A program made the translations under genes and the position numbers. Source: Streptomyces sp. DI166 (GTDB lineage Bacteria > Actinomycetota > Actinomycetes > Streptomycetales > Streptomycetaceae). From it: 64,000 nt of DNA. The notes under the pieces are model-generated. The model was not told the origin of the DNA. It was given only the letters and a program-made list of their open reading frames with translations, and did not search any database. Numbering within the stretch: the stretch's first letter is position 1; every line of letters starts with the position of its first letter. Where the stretch lies: positions 1 through 64,000 of the forward strand of contig NZ_FLSP01000005.1 in assembly GCF_900091315.1 (NCBI RefSeq), given 5' to 3'. Below are positions 24,505-32,422 of this stretch, piece after piece.

Positions 24505-25160
24505 CCGGCTTAACGCGGTGGCCCGGCCGGTACACCGACCGGCACGGCTCGCAGGAGATCGTCTTCGAGTCGGACGGCCGCGAACTGATCCGTACGACGA
24601 TCAGGGGCGTCCGCTTCGAGGGCGACGCCATGGACGGGCTCGGCGCGGTGGGCGGGGAGCCGCCCGAGCCGATGCTGGTACTGCGCGACGGGGACCTGTG
24701 GTCGTGTCTGCTGGAGTGGGAGCTGCCCCTGCCCGTGGATGTCGCCGGGCGGGGCGAGCGGACGGCGTCCCTGCACTGCGCCCTGAACCTCTGGTACCCC
24801 GAGGAGTCGGAGCATCTGACCCTCACCCTGCGCCTCGGCGGACACGAACTGAGCGCCACCCACCCCGACTTCGAGACCGCGCTGCGCGAGATCGCGGCCG
24901 CGCTGCCGGACGGCACCCGCCTCAGGGCGTGCGTCTCGTGCGCCTGGTCCGACTACCACCCGGCAGGCAACGGCATGATGGCGGGGCTGGCCTGCTTCCG
25001 CGATGTGAAGGACCTCTACCGGCGGTGCGACGGCAAACACGGGCGGCACGGCATCTTCACGTACTGGCCCCTGCGCACCGGGTTCGTCCAGGAGACCCAC
25101 CTGTGCGACGAGTTCGAGCACCGCGCCCCGGACCACGGCTACCGCGGCGGGTTCCCCTGA
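24501..25160 (+). CDS. Conserved hypothetical protein with an early TTA codon
   Basis: A 219-residue soluble protein whose ATG overlaps the allR stop by 4 bp, so it is translationally coupled to the regulator. I recognise no catalytic motif. The sequence has regular strands (LVLRDGDLWSCLLEWELPL, HLTLTLRLGGHEL) and a His/Cys/Asp-rich C-terminus (FRDVKDLYRRCDGKHGRHG). Codon 4 (24510-24512) is TTA, the rare leucine codon read by the bldA tRNA in Streptomyces, so its translation may be developmentally limited. The last 22 bp overlap the convergent gene. The function is unknown. Confidence 0.8.
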   Translation: MTGLTRWPGRYTDRHGSQEIVFESDGRELIRTTIRGVRFEGDAMDGLGAVGGEPPEPMLVLRDGDLWSCLLEWELPLPVDVAGRGERTASLHCALNLWYPEESEHLTLTLRLGGHELSATHPDFETALREIAAALPDGTRLRACVSCAWSDYHPAGNGMMAGLACFRDVKDLYRRCDGKHGRHGIFTYWPLRTGFVQETHLCDEFEHRAPDHGYRGGFP

Positions 25161-25468
25161 CCCCGCTGGTCCCCGAACAGTTCCACCGCGTTGCGTACGT
25201 CGCTCAGCCCCCGCGACAGAGCGCTCACCGAGCCGATCGCGCCCGCGATCAGCAGTAACGAGCGTTGCAGGCGCGGGATTTCGGGCGCTCCGGTGACCGT
25301 CATCGCGGCCAGGCTGGCGAGTTCGTCCTCCGCGATCGCCTTGTCCGGGAACTCGGCCGGGAGCGCGGCGAGTTGGCGGCGCAGCCGGGACACCGCGGTC
25401 CGCAGTTCCGCCACTCTCGGATCCTCACCGCTGCCGGTCACCGGCCTCTGCCCCAAGCTCCGCAACAC
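25139..25468 (-). CDS. Small conserved hypothetical protein (DUF5955-like)
   Basis: A 109-residue protein from a GTG at 25468 with GGGGGGAGAG just upstream; earlier in-frame sequence is Arg/Pro-rich and unlikely to be translated. It is an amphipathic helix pair (RVAELRTAVSRLRRQLAALPAEFPD, AEDELASLAAM) followed by a hydrophobic helix LLLIAGAIGSVSALSRGL. I remember such short proteins as a Streptomyces-specific family. It converges on and overlaps the preceding hypothetical gene by 22 bp. The role is unknown. Confidence 0.65.
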   Translation of the reverse strand: MLRSLGQRPVTGSGEDPRVAELRTAVSRLRRQLAALPAEFPDKAIAEDELASLAAMTVTGAPEIPRLQRSLLLIAGAIGSVSALSRGLSDVRNAVELFGDQRGQGNPPR

Positions 25469-25657
25469 CGCTCTCCCCCCGCGCACGCCGTTGTGCGCGT
25501 CCACGTAGTGGCCCGCCCGAGCGCCCCCTGGGCACCACCGAGCGCCCGTGGGACGCGGGTCAGTAAACGCCACCGGCGCGCGGCGCGCCACCGCGCGGAC
25601 CGAAATTCAGCCCTCGGAAACCGGGCCTTGTTCGCGGTGTACCGGTATGCAGGAGAC

Positions 25658-26257
25658 ATGACGGACAACGAACAGCAGGTCGCCGGGCTGATCCTCGCCG
25701 CGGGCGGGGGCCGGCGTCTGGGCGGGCGCCCCAAAGCCCTGCTCGAACATCACGGACATCCACTCGTCGAACACGCGGTCGGAGTGCTGCGCGCGGCGGG
25801 TTGTACGCGGGTCCATGTGGTGCTGGGGGCGAGCGCCGCCGCCGTACGGGAGCGGGCGCGGCTCGACGACTGCGTACTGGTGGACAACCCGGAGTGGGAG
25901 CAGGGGATGGGGACCTCGCTGCGGGCGGGGCTCGGTTCGCTGGCCGGGACTGGGGTGCGGGCCGCGCTGGTGTCGCTCGTCGACCAGCCGGGGATCGGGG
26001 CGGAGGCGGTGGCCCGGGTGCTGGGCGCGTACGACGGGGAGTCGGCGCTGGTCTCGGCCGCCTACGACGGCGTACGGGGGCATCCGGTGCTGTTCGGGGC
26101 CGCGCACTGGGCGGGGATCGCCGAGACCGCGACCGGGGATCAAGGGGCGCGTGGGTACCTGAAGGAGCACGCGTCCGCGGTGCGGCTCGTGGAGTGCGGG
26201 GACGTGGCCCGGCCGTACGACATCGACACCGAGGCGGACCTGGTCCACCTTGAGTGA
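25658..26257 (+). CDS. MobA-like nucleotidyltransferase
   Basis: A 199-residue protein; the ATG at 25658 with AGGAG begins the fold, while the longer upstream frame is not credible. The nucleotide-binding start LILAAGGGRRLGGRPKALL (residues 11-29) is the GT-A/MobA signature. LVSLVDQPGIG supplies the metal-binding Asp, GVRGHPVLFG is the substrate loop, and DIDTEADL is the C-terminal motif of molybdenum cofactor cytidylyl- or guanylyltransferases. Xanthine-oxidising enzymes need such a cofactor, so a place beside purine catabolism is sensible, although no xanthine dehydrogenase is in the window. It is probably cytidylyltransferase type, but this is not certain. Confidence 0.85.
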   Translation: MTDNEQQVAGLILAAGGGRRLGGRPKALLEHHGHPLVEHAVGVLRAAGCTRVHVVLGASAAAVRERARLDDCVLVDNPEWEQGMGTSLRAGLGSLAGTGVRAALVSLVDQPGIGAEAVARVLGAYDGESALVSAAYDGVRGHPVLFGAAHWAGIAETATGDQGARGYLKEHASAVRLVECGDVARPYDIDTEADLVHLE

Positions 26258-26305
26258 GCGGGGTGGCACTGGGCGACACCTTGCCTCGACCCGGAGAATC
26301 TCGAC

Positions 26306-26322
26306 ATCAACAAACCATTGAA
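26306..26322. promoter_or_regulatory. Inverted repeat ATCAACAAACCATTGAA upstream of aceB
   Basis: An imperfect version of the TTCAAC-N5-GTTGAA element. Its right half contributes the TTGAAG -35 hexamer of the aceB promoter, so a protein bound here would contact or block polymerase. Confidence 0.45.
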
Positions 26323-26346
26323 GTTCCACGATAAGGAAACTACTAT
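26318..26346 (+). promoter_or_regulatory. aceB promoter
   Basis: TTGAAG (26318-26323), a 17-bp spacer, then TACTAT (26341-26346). The spacer is almost entirely occupied by the TTCCACGATAAGGAA operator. Confidence 0.65.
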
Positions 26347-26359
26347 CCACTGCTCAGAA
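26324..26359. promoter_or_regulatory. AllR-type operator with second half-conserved site 21 bp on
   Basis: TTCCACGATAAGGAA (26324-26338) lies inside the promoter spacer. ATCCACTGCTCAGAA (26345-26359) starts exactly 21 bp later and keeps most of the motif. Binding here would block polymerase. Confidence 0.6.
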
Positions 26360-26440
26360 GCACCCGACCGCACAGAGGGCGCTCCTCGACCCCTGCGTGC
26401 CGCTGGCACCCGGTGCCACCGCTGAAGGAAGTGACAGCTC

Positions 26441-28063
26441 ATGTCCGCACCAGCGCCGTCCCCGCTGGCCATCGTCGACGCCGAGCCCCTGCCCCGGCAG
26501 GAGGAGGTCCTCACCGACGCGGCCCTGGCCTTCGTGGCCGAGCTGCACCGTCGGTTCACGCCCCGCCGTGATGAACTCCTCGCCCGCCGGGCCGAGCGCC
26601 GCGCCGAGATCGCCCGCACCTCCGCCCTCGACTTCCTCCCCGAGACGGCCGCGATCCGCGCGGACGACTCCTGGCGCGTCGCCGAGTGCCCGCCCGCCCT
26701 CCTGGACCGCCGGGTCGAGATCACCGGCCCCACCGACCGCAAGATGACCATCAACGCCCTCAACTCGGGCGCCAGGGTCTGGCTCGCGGACTTCGAGGAC
26801 GCCTCCGCACCGACCTGGGAGAACGTCGTCCTCGGTCAGCTCAACCTGATCGACGCCTACACCCGGAACATCGACTTCACCGACCCCAGGTCCGGCAAGT
26901 CCTACGCCCTGAAGGCCCCGGAGGAGCTGGCCACGGTCGTGATGCGCCCGCGCGGCTGGCACCTCAACGAGCGGCACATCGAGGTCGACGGCCAGAAGGT
27001 GCCCGGCGCCTTCGTCGACTTCGGGCTGTACTTCTTCCACAACGCCCAGCGCCTGCTGGACCTCGGCAAGGGCCCGTACTTCTACCTGCCGAAGACCGAG
27101 TCGCACCTGGAGGCCCGCCTCTGGAACGACGTGTTCGTCTTCGCGCAGGACTACGTCGGCATCCCGCAGGGCACCGTCCGCGCCACCGTCCTCATCGAGA
27201 CCATCACGGCCGCGTACGAGATGGAGGAGATCCTCTACGAACTGCGCGACCACGCCTCCGGGTTGAACGCGGGCCGCTGGGACTACCTGTTCTCCATCGT
27301 CAAGAACTTCCGTGACGGCGGACCGAAGTTCGTGCTGCCGGACCGCAACGCGGTCACCATGACCGCCCCGTTCATGCGCGCGTACACCGAACTGCTCGTC
27401 CGCACCTGCCACAAGCGCGGCGCGCACGCCATCGGCGGTATGGCCGCGTTCATCCCGTCCCGCCGGGACGAGGAGGTCAACAAGGTCGCCTTCGAGAAGG
27501 TCAAGGCCGACAAGGACCGCGAGGCCAACGACGGTTTCGACGGCTCCTGGGTCGCCCACCCGGACCTGGTGCCGATCGCCATGGAGTCCTTCGACAAGGT
27601 GCTCGGTGACAAGCCCAACCAGAAGGACCGGCTGCGCGAGGACGTCCACGTCAAGGCCGAGGACCTGATCGCCGTCGACTCCCTCGACGCCAAGCCGACG
27701 TACGCGGGGCTGGTCAACGCCGTGCAGGTGGGCATCCGTTACATCGAGGCCTGGCTGCGCGGGCTGGGCGCGGTCGCCATCTTCAACCTGATGGAGGACG
27801 CGGCCACCGCCGAGATCTCCCGCTCGCAGATCTGGCAGTGGATCAACGCGGGCGTCGAGTTCGAGAACGGCGAGAAGGCCACCCCCGAGCTGGCCCGCAA
27901 GGTCGCCGCCGAGGAACTGGTGAACATCCGGGCCGAACTCGGCGACGAGGCCTTCGCGGCGGGCCACTGGCAGCAGGCGCACGACCTGCTGCTGGAGGTG
28001 GCGCTGGACGAGGACTACGCGGACTTCCTGACCCTGCCCGCGTACGAACAGCTCAAGGGCTGA
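26441..28063 (+). CDS. aceB: Malate synthase A
   Basis: A 540-residue cytoplasmic enzyme that condenses glyoxylate with acetyl-CoA to malate. The ATG follows a GAAGGAAG site. Family segments are all present: [28 protein letters not shown] with the catalytic Arg, [16 protein letters not shown]-type [14 protein letters not shown], and the C-terminal [17 protein letters not shown] with the catalytic Asp. The length fits isoform A. Its promoter carries the same operator type as allantoinase and gcl, so it probably serves to use glyoxylate made from purines rather than, or besides, the acetate glyoxylate shunt. No isocitrate lyase is present nearby, which supports that reading. Confidence 0.97.
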   Translation: MSAPAPSPLAIVDAEPLPRQEEVLTDAALAFVAELHRRFTPRRDELLARRAERRAEIARTSALDFLPETAAIRADDSWRVAECPPALLDRRVEITGPTDRKMTINALNSGARVWLADFEDASAPTWENVVLGQLNLIDAYTRNIDFTDPRSGKSYALKAPEELATVVMRPRGWHLNERHIEVDGQKVPGAFVDFGLYFFHNAQRLLDLGKGPYFYLPKTESHLEARLWNDVFVFAQDYVGIPQGTVRATVLIETITAAYEMEEILYELRDHASGLNAGRWDYLFSIVKNFRDGGPKFVLPDRNAVTMTAPFMRAYTELLVRTCHKRGAHAIGGMAAFIPSRRDEEVNKVAFEKVKADKDREANDGFDGSWVAHPDLVPIAMESFDKVLGDKPNQKDRLREDVHVKAEDLIAVDSLDAKPTYAGLVNAVQVGIRYIEAWLRGLGAVAIFNLMEDAATAEISRSQIWQWINAGVEFENGEKATPELARKVAAEELVNIRAELGDEAFAAGHWQQAHDLLLEVALDEDYADFLTLPAYEQLKG

Positions 28064-28078
28064 CGCGCCGCGCGTCAG
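28060..28078. terminator. Short hairpin between aceB and the Rdx gene
   Basis: CTGACGCG-CCG-CGCGTCAG, 8-bp arms and a 3-base loop. It contains the stop codons of both convergent genes. Confidence 0.45.
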
Positions 28079-28353
28079 GTCGCGGACTTCTCCGAGTGGC
28101 CCAGGGACTTCCCCGGGGCCACTCGGTCGCGTACGGCCTGCTTGACCGCCGTGGGCTCCGGGAACCCTTGCTCACGCCGGTCCCAGACCACCTCGTCGTC
28201 GACGCTGACGACGAAGACACCGCCGGTTCCCGGCTTCAGGGCCAGTTCGGACAGCTCCGTCTCGAAGGTGGTGAGCAGCTCCTGCGCCAGCCAGGCCGCG
28301 CGGGGCAGCCAGCGGCACTGGGTGCAGTACTCGATCCGGACCACATGACTCAT
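28075..28353 (-). CDS. SelT/SelW/SelH (Rdx) family thioredoxin-fold protein
   Basis: A 92-residue protein starting MSHVVRIEYCTQC. The CxxC motif (Cys10, Cys13) sits on the first strand-loop, as in Rdx selenoprotein homologues with Cys in place of Sec. A helix WLAQELLTTFETEL and the paired strands GVFVVSVDDEVVWDRRE complete the fold, and the end FPEPTAVKQAVRDRV is typical. The ATG overlaps the stop of the upstream HipA-like gene by 4 bp, so they are co-translated. Probable redox function; partner unknown. Confidence 0.88.
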   Translation of the reverse strand: MSHVVRIEYCTQCRWLPRAAWLAQELLTTFETELSELALKPGTGGVFVVSVDDEVVWDRREQGFPEPTAVKQAVRDRVAPGKSLGHSEKSAT

Positions 28354-29264
28354 CCCAGGTGCACCGACCAATCCTGTTCCGCCGTCGGCTTGCCGTGCAG
28401 GTCGGGGACCCGCTTGAGCCAGTCCGGACGGCCCTGCTGTGTGCGTGCCGCGCGACGGGCGTCCTCGGCGGCGATCTCCTCCCGGGTGGGGAAGTCGGAG
28501 GGCAGCCAGGACGCCGAGGCCCGCACGCGCGCGTGCAGATAGCCCACGTACGCCTCGCGGGCCTGCTCGGCGGTGGCGAAGCCGGGCTCGTCCAGCAGCC
28601 AGGCGTCCGGCACCTCGGCGGTGATCTCCCGCAGCAGTTCCTCGGTGACCTTCGGCGCCAGTTCGGCGTCGGCGGCGCGGGTGTCCGGGGCGGAGTGGCC
28701 GAGGGCGTGGTGGCGGAAGTCGTACGCCTTCGCGGGGTCGGAGGTGTCCCAGCGGTGGTGGAAGACCAGGGCGGCGCCGTGGTCGATCAGCCACAGGCGC
28801 GGGGGCGCGGTGCCGAAGGTCGGCCAGACCATCAGGTTGGAGCTGTGCACCGTGCGGTCGACGTTGACGGTGAGGGCGTCCAGCCACACGATCCGCCCCG
28901 CCTCCAGCGGATCGACGGTGAGGTGCCGGGCGATCTCCGGCGTGAAGTCCTTCGCGCCCGGCAGGTAGTCCATGCCGAGGTTGATCCCCGCGCTGGCGCT
29001 GTGCAGCTCCCGCACCTCCTGGTGCGGCTCGCCGTCCGCGATCGCCGGGTCGAAGTCCACGAGCACCAGTTCGGGGAAGCGCAGCCCGAGCGCCCGCGCC
29101 AGCTCCCCCACGATCACCTCGGCGACCAGCGCCTTGCGCCCCTGCGCCGAGCCCGTGAACTTCACGACGTAGGTCCCCAGGTCGTCCGCCTCGACGACCG
29201 CGGGCACGGAGCCGCCCGACCTCAGGGGGGTGACGTATCGGACGGCATTGACTTGGCGCAGCAC
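28350..29264 (-). CDS. HipA-like kinase family protein
   Basis: A 304-residue protein, GTG start. It has the HipA-type small lobe TYVVKFTGSAQG with the ATP-binding Lys, then DYLPGAKDF, a catalytic loop LTVNVDRTVHSSNLMVW (Asp then Asn) and the metal-binding LIDHGAALVFHH. This is a stand-alone member without a HipB antitoxin partner, a form frequent in Streptomyces and usually of unknown role. It is followed by the overlapping Rdx gene. I do not call it a toxin, because no antitoxin-like gene is adjacent. Confidence 0.85.
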   Translation of the reverse strand: MLRQVNAVRYVTPLRSGGSVPAVVEADDLGTYVVKFTGSAQGRKALVAEVIVGELARALGLRFPELVLVDFDPAIADGEPHQEVRELHSASAGINLGMDYLPGAKDFTPEIARHLTVDPLEAGRIVWLDALTVNVDRTVHSSNLMVWPTFGTAPPRLWLIDHGAALVFHHRWDTSDPAKAYDFRHHALGHSAPDTRAADAELAPKVTEELLREITAEVPDAWLLDEPGFATAEQAREAYVGYLHARVRASASWLPSDFPTREEIAAEDARRAARTQQGRPDWLKRVPDLHGKPTAEQDWSVHLG

Positions 29265-29278
29265 ACGGCCAGCCTAGA

Positions 29279-30787
29279 TCAGCACAGCGGGTTGGGCAGT
29301 TGCTTATAGCGGGCGGACGCCCCGTCCGCCTCCGTCCAGCGCAGGAGGAGGTTGGTCTTGCCCGGGAGGGTGGGGGTGGTGAGGAGGGTGGGGATCTCGG
29401 GGAGGTCGTGGGCGGCGAGGGCCCGGCGCACGGCCGGCCAGGGGTTCAGCCCGGCGTGGCGTTCGGACAGGGCGGCGCCCACCTCCCAGAGGTGGTTGAC
29501 CAGGAGGCAGTAGACCAGGCGCTCCCAGCCCGCCGCGCGGTCCACGTCGGTCAGGAGCTTCACGCCCTCGGCGTCGCGGAACAGGGCCTGGACGGGCAGG
29601 CCGGAGGCGTCGAAGGCGACCAGGGTGTTCTGGACATGGGCTTCGAGGACCACGCCGTGGTCCGCGAAGGCGGTGAGGACCGGGGGGACGACGGCAGCCA
29701 GATACGCCTCCCACCACGCCTCCGGGGTTTCGGTGCTGTCCAGAGGACTGCCCGGGAAACCCTCCGCCAGGGCGGCCGCGAGCAGCGGGGTCGCGCCGGG
29801 GCGGACGCGGTCGTGGAATCCGTCGCGGACCAGGACCGCCAGTTCCTCGAAGGCGAAGTCGGCGGTGCGGTAGCCGCGGTCGCTGAGCCAGGCGCCGGGG
29901 CCCGTGGCGAAGGCGCGGCACACGGCCTCGTCGGTGCGGCGCAGCTTCAGCAGGTCGTGACGCCACAGGCGGCGGATGTCGTTGGTGATGCGCACGTCCA
30001 GGCTGAACTTCAGGAACAGGTCCCGGTCGGAGGCGTAGACGGTGCGGATCGCGGCCGTGGGCCAGGCGTCGAAGCCCGTGGTGCCCAGGTGGATCAACCG
30101 GCCGTCGGTGAAGGCAGGGCGGAGGTCCAGCAGGTCGAGCTGCCAGGGGTGGGCGGGCAGCAGCCGGTAGCCGGGCGGGGCCGCGCCGAGGGCGTCCAGG
30201 GCGCCGGTGTCGCCCTCCTCCACCATCGCGTCCTCGCGCAGCCCGAGCAGCGCCAGCGGGAAGCGGGCGTACGCCTCGGGCGCGTACGGCAGCCAGGCGG
30301 CGGCCGGTGCGCCGCCGCGCGCCTTGGGCGCCGGGTGGTGCGGGTGCCCGGTCACCAGGGACTGCTCGGAGCGCAGGTACGGGTCGGCGGGCGGGGTCGC
30401 CGCGGCCCGGGCGGTGAGCAGCGCGGCGACCGCGTCCCGGCTGTCGACCATCTCGGCGGGCAGTTCGTGATTGTCCCGGCCGGTGTGGCGGCGCAGTTCC
30501 TCGGCGACGAGTTTCACCAGGTCGGCGTGGCGCACGGGGAGCCAGCGGTCACCCACCCGTACTTCGGGCGCGGCCGGGCGGCGCGCGCCGCGTACCCGCA
30601 GCAGTCTGCCGCTGGGCAGGCGGTGCGCGTACGGCTCCCCGGTCCCGGCGATCGGCTCGGCCACCTCCCGCAGCAGGCAGTTGAGCAGGGGCACCGCCGC
30701 GAGGGCGTCGGCGCGGTCCGCGACGTCGGCGCGCCGGGCGGCTGCGTCGGCGTCGGCGGGCGGGGGCATGAGTGTCACGCGCTTCAC
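29279..30787 (-). CDS. IucA/IucC-family siderophore synthetase (NIS)
   Basis: A 502-residue NRPS-independent siderophore synthetase that joins a carboxylate to an amine or alcohol through an acyl-adenylate. Conserved segments are LVTGHPHHPAPKARGG (ATP-binding), LLPAHPWQLDLLD, IRTVYASDRDLFLKFSLDVRITNDIRR with ligand residues, and VLEAHVQNTLVAFD...LFRDAEGVKL. It ends LPNPLC. A GTG start at 30787 is used; ribosome site recognition is weak. It is divergent from a second synthetase by 93 bp. No decarboxylase, monooxygenase or transporter of a siderophore pathway lies beside it. Confidence 0.9.
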   Translation of the reverse strand: MKRVTLMPPPADADAAARRADVADRADALAAVPLLNCLLREVAEPIAGTGEPYAHRLPSGRLLRVRGARRPAAPEVRVGDRWLPVRHADLVKLVAEELRRHTGRDNHELPAEMVDSRDAVAALLTARAAATPPADPYLRSEQSLVTGHPHHPAPKARGGAPAAAWLPYAPEAYARFPLALLGLREDAMVEEGDTGALDALGAAPPGYRLLPAHPWQLDLLDLRPAFTDGRLIHLGTTGFDAWPTAAIRTVYASDRDLFLKFSLDVRITNDIRRLWRHDLLKLRRTDEAVCRAFATGPGAWLSDRGYRTADFAFEELAVLVRDGFHDRVRPGATPLLAAALAEGFPGSPLDSTETPEAWWEAYLAAVVPPVLTAFADHGVVLEAHVQNTLVAFDASGLPVQALFRDAEGVKLLTDVDRAAGWERLVYCLLVNHLWEVGAALSERHAGLNPWPAVRRALAAHDLPEIPTLLTTPTLPGKTNLLLRWTEADGASARYKQLPNPLC

Positions 30788-30880
30788 TCGTTCTCTACGG
30801 TCCGTTCGGGCGGTGAAGATCAGTATGTCTGCAAGTCACCGCCCGATCTGCCGCCCTACTCGTACCCGAGGAGCCCGCCT

Positions 30881-32377
30881 GTGCACCGTCCCCCCACCGC
30901 CGAGGCCGAGGTGGCGGCCGAGTTGGCCGACATCCGACCGGCCCTGGTCCCCCGTTACACGACCGAGCTTCCGGGCGCCCGCGCGGCCGTTCTGACCCGG
31001 CTGTGGCGGGCGCTGGCCCATGAGCCGCTGCCGTGGGTGACGGCCCGGGAGAGCAGCGGGGACGGCCTCGTCCTGCGCCTTTCCGACGGCCGCCGGCTCG
31101 CCGGGCCGAGTGCGGACCCGTACGCCACCGCCGCGTACGTCACCGAGGTGCGGCTGGAGGAGACGGGGTACGACGATCCGGCGCTGTTGATGACCGATCT
31201 GGGCGCAGCCCGGGGTACGCCCTTCGTGGGTGAACTCGCGCACAGCGTGGCCTCGTTGGCGCTGTCGAGGGCCGGTCGGCCGGGTCCCTCGAAAGAGTGG
31301 CCGGTGCACGACTGGGAGTGGGAGCAAAGGGTGGTCGACGGGCATCCGTACCACCCCAACTGCCGTTCCCGGCCCGGGTTCTCGGTGGCCGAGCAGCTCG
31401 CCTACGGTCCCGAGCACCGGCCGGTGGTGGAGCTGGGGCTGTGGCCGGTACCCGCGGAGGAGTGTCTGCTGTCCGGGGTCTGGCCGGACGAACTGCGCGA
31501 TGGGGAGCACCTGTTGATCCCGGTGCATCCCTGGCAGGCGGCGCATGTGCTCAAGCGGCCCTGCGAGCGGTCGATCGCGGGCGCGCGTCCGCTGATGTCG
31601 CTGCGCACGCTGGCGCTGCCGGACGGGCCGCATGTGAAGACCGCGCTGAGCGCCCGGCTGACCTCGTCGGTGCGGGACATCTCCGGGTACTCCATCGCGC
31701 TGTCGGCGACCCTGTCCGCGTTCGCGGAGTCCTTGGCCGAACGGACCGACGGGCTGCTGCACTTCACCCGCACCCTGGGCGCGGCCACCGCCGACTCCCC
31801 CGATCTGGCCGCCGTGCTGCGCGAGTCGCCGCAGGAGTACGCGGGTGCGGGCGAGCGGGTGGTGCCGGTGGCCGCGCTCGCCACCACCGGACTCCCCGCC
31901 CGCGAAGGCTGGACGGCCGCGTTCGCCCGGCTCGCCCTGACGGTCGGGCTGCGGCTGCTGGAGCTGGGGGTGGCGCTGGAGGCGCACGGGCAGAACCTGC
32001 TGGTCGTGCTGGACGCCGACAGCGCCCCGGTGCGACTGGTCTACCGCGACCTCGCCGACGTCCGGATCAGCCCGGCCCGGCTGGCCCGGCACGGCATCGC
32101 CGTGCCCGAGCTGACCGGACGCATCGTCACCGACGACGTAACGACCCTGCGCCGCAAGCTGTTCGGCTCCCTGGTGGCGGGCGCCCTCGCGGGCACCGCC
32201 GGCTCGGCGGCGGCCCTCGGCGCGGCCCTGGAGCGTGCCGTACCGGATCTGCCGCGCACCGCCGATCTCGCGGCCCTGTGCGAAGAACCGCTGCCCACCA
32301 AGGCGTTGACGCTGATGCGGCTGTCGCCGCGGACGCCCGGGGACCAGTGGACGCTGCTGCCCAACCCCTTGAGATGA
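30881..32377 (+). CDS. IucA/IucC-family siderophore synthetase (NIS), second copy
   Basis: A 498-residue paralogue of the divergent gene. I choose the GTG at 30881, preceded by GAGGAG; the very long upstream frame (to 29300) is antisense to the other synthetase and rejected. Conserved segments are DGHPYHPNCRSRPGFS, LIPVHPWQAAHVL, LRTLALPDGPHVKTALSARLTSSVRD and ALEAHGQNLLVVLD...LVYRDLADVRI. The end is TLLPNPLR. Having two enzymes suggests two successive condensations on one carboxylate such as citrate. Product unknown. Confidence 0.9.
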   Translation: MHRPPTAEAEVAAELADIRPALVPRYTTELPGARAAVLTRLWRALAHEPLPWVTARESSGDGLVLRLSDGRRLAGPSADPYATAAYVTEVRLEETGYDDPALLMTDLGAARGTPFVGELAHSVASLALSRAGRPGPSKEWPVHDWEWEQRVVDGHPYHPNCRSRPGFSVAEQLAYGPEHRPVVELGLWPVPAEECLLSGVWPDELRDGEHLLIPVHPWQAAHVLKRPCERSIAGARPLMSLRTLALPDGPHVKTALSARLTSSVRDISGYSIALSATLSAFAESLAERTDGLLHFTRTLGAATADSPDLAAVLRESPQEYAGAGERVVPVAALATTGLPAREGWTAAFARLALTVGLRLLELGVALEAHGQNLLVVLDADSAPVRLVYRDLADVRISPARLARHGIAVPELTGRIVTDDVTTLRRKLFGSLVAGALAGTAGSAAALGAALERAVPDLPRTADLAALCEEPLPTKALTLMRLSPRTPGDQWTLLPNPLR

Positions 32378-32422
32378 GGGGCCGTTTTGGAGCACGCCGC
32401 TCCGGATCAATAGGATCCGCCG

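Noticed and set aside
26354-27982. 540-residue frame antisense to malate synthase
   Set aside because: Rich in Val/Gly/Asp-Leu repeats as expected from antisense of GC-rich codons; no motifs.
28350-29264. HipA toxin of a toxin-antitoxin pair
   Set aside because: No HipB-like HTH antitoxin is adjacent; the partner is an Rdx protein.
29300-30880. Long 5' extension of the + strand IucA/IucC gene
   Set aside because: Entirely antisense to the divergent synthetase; composition is that of a shadow and the family start is at 30881.
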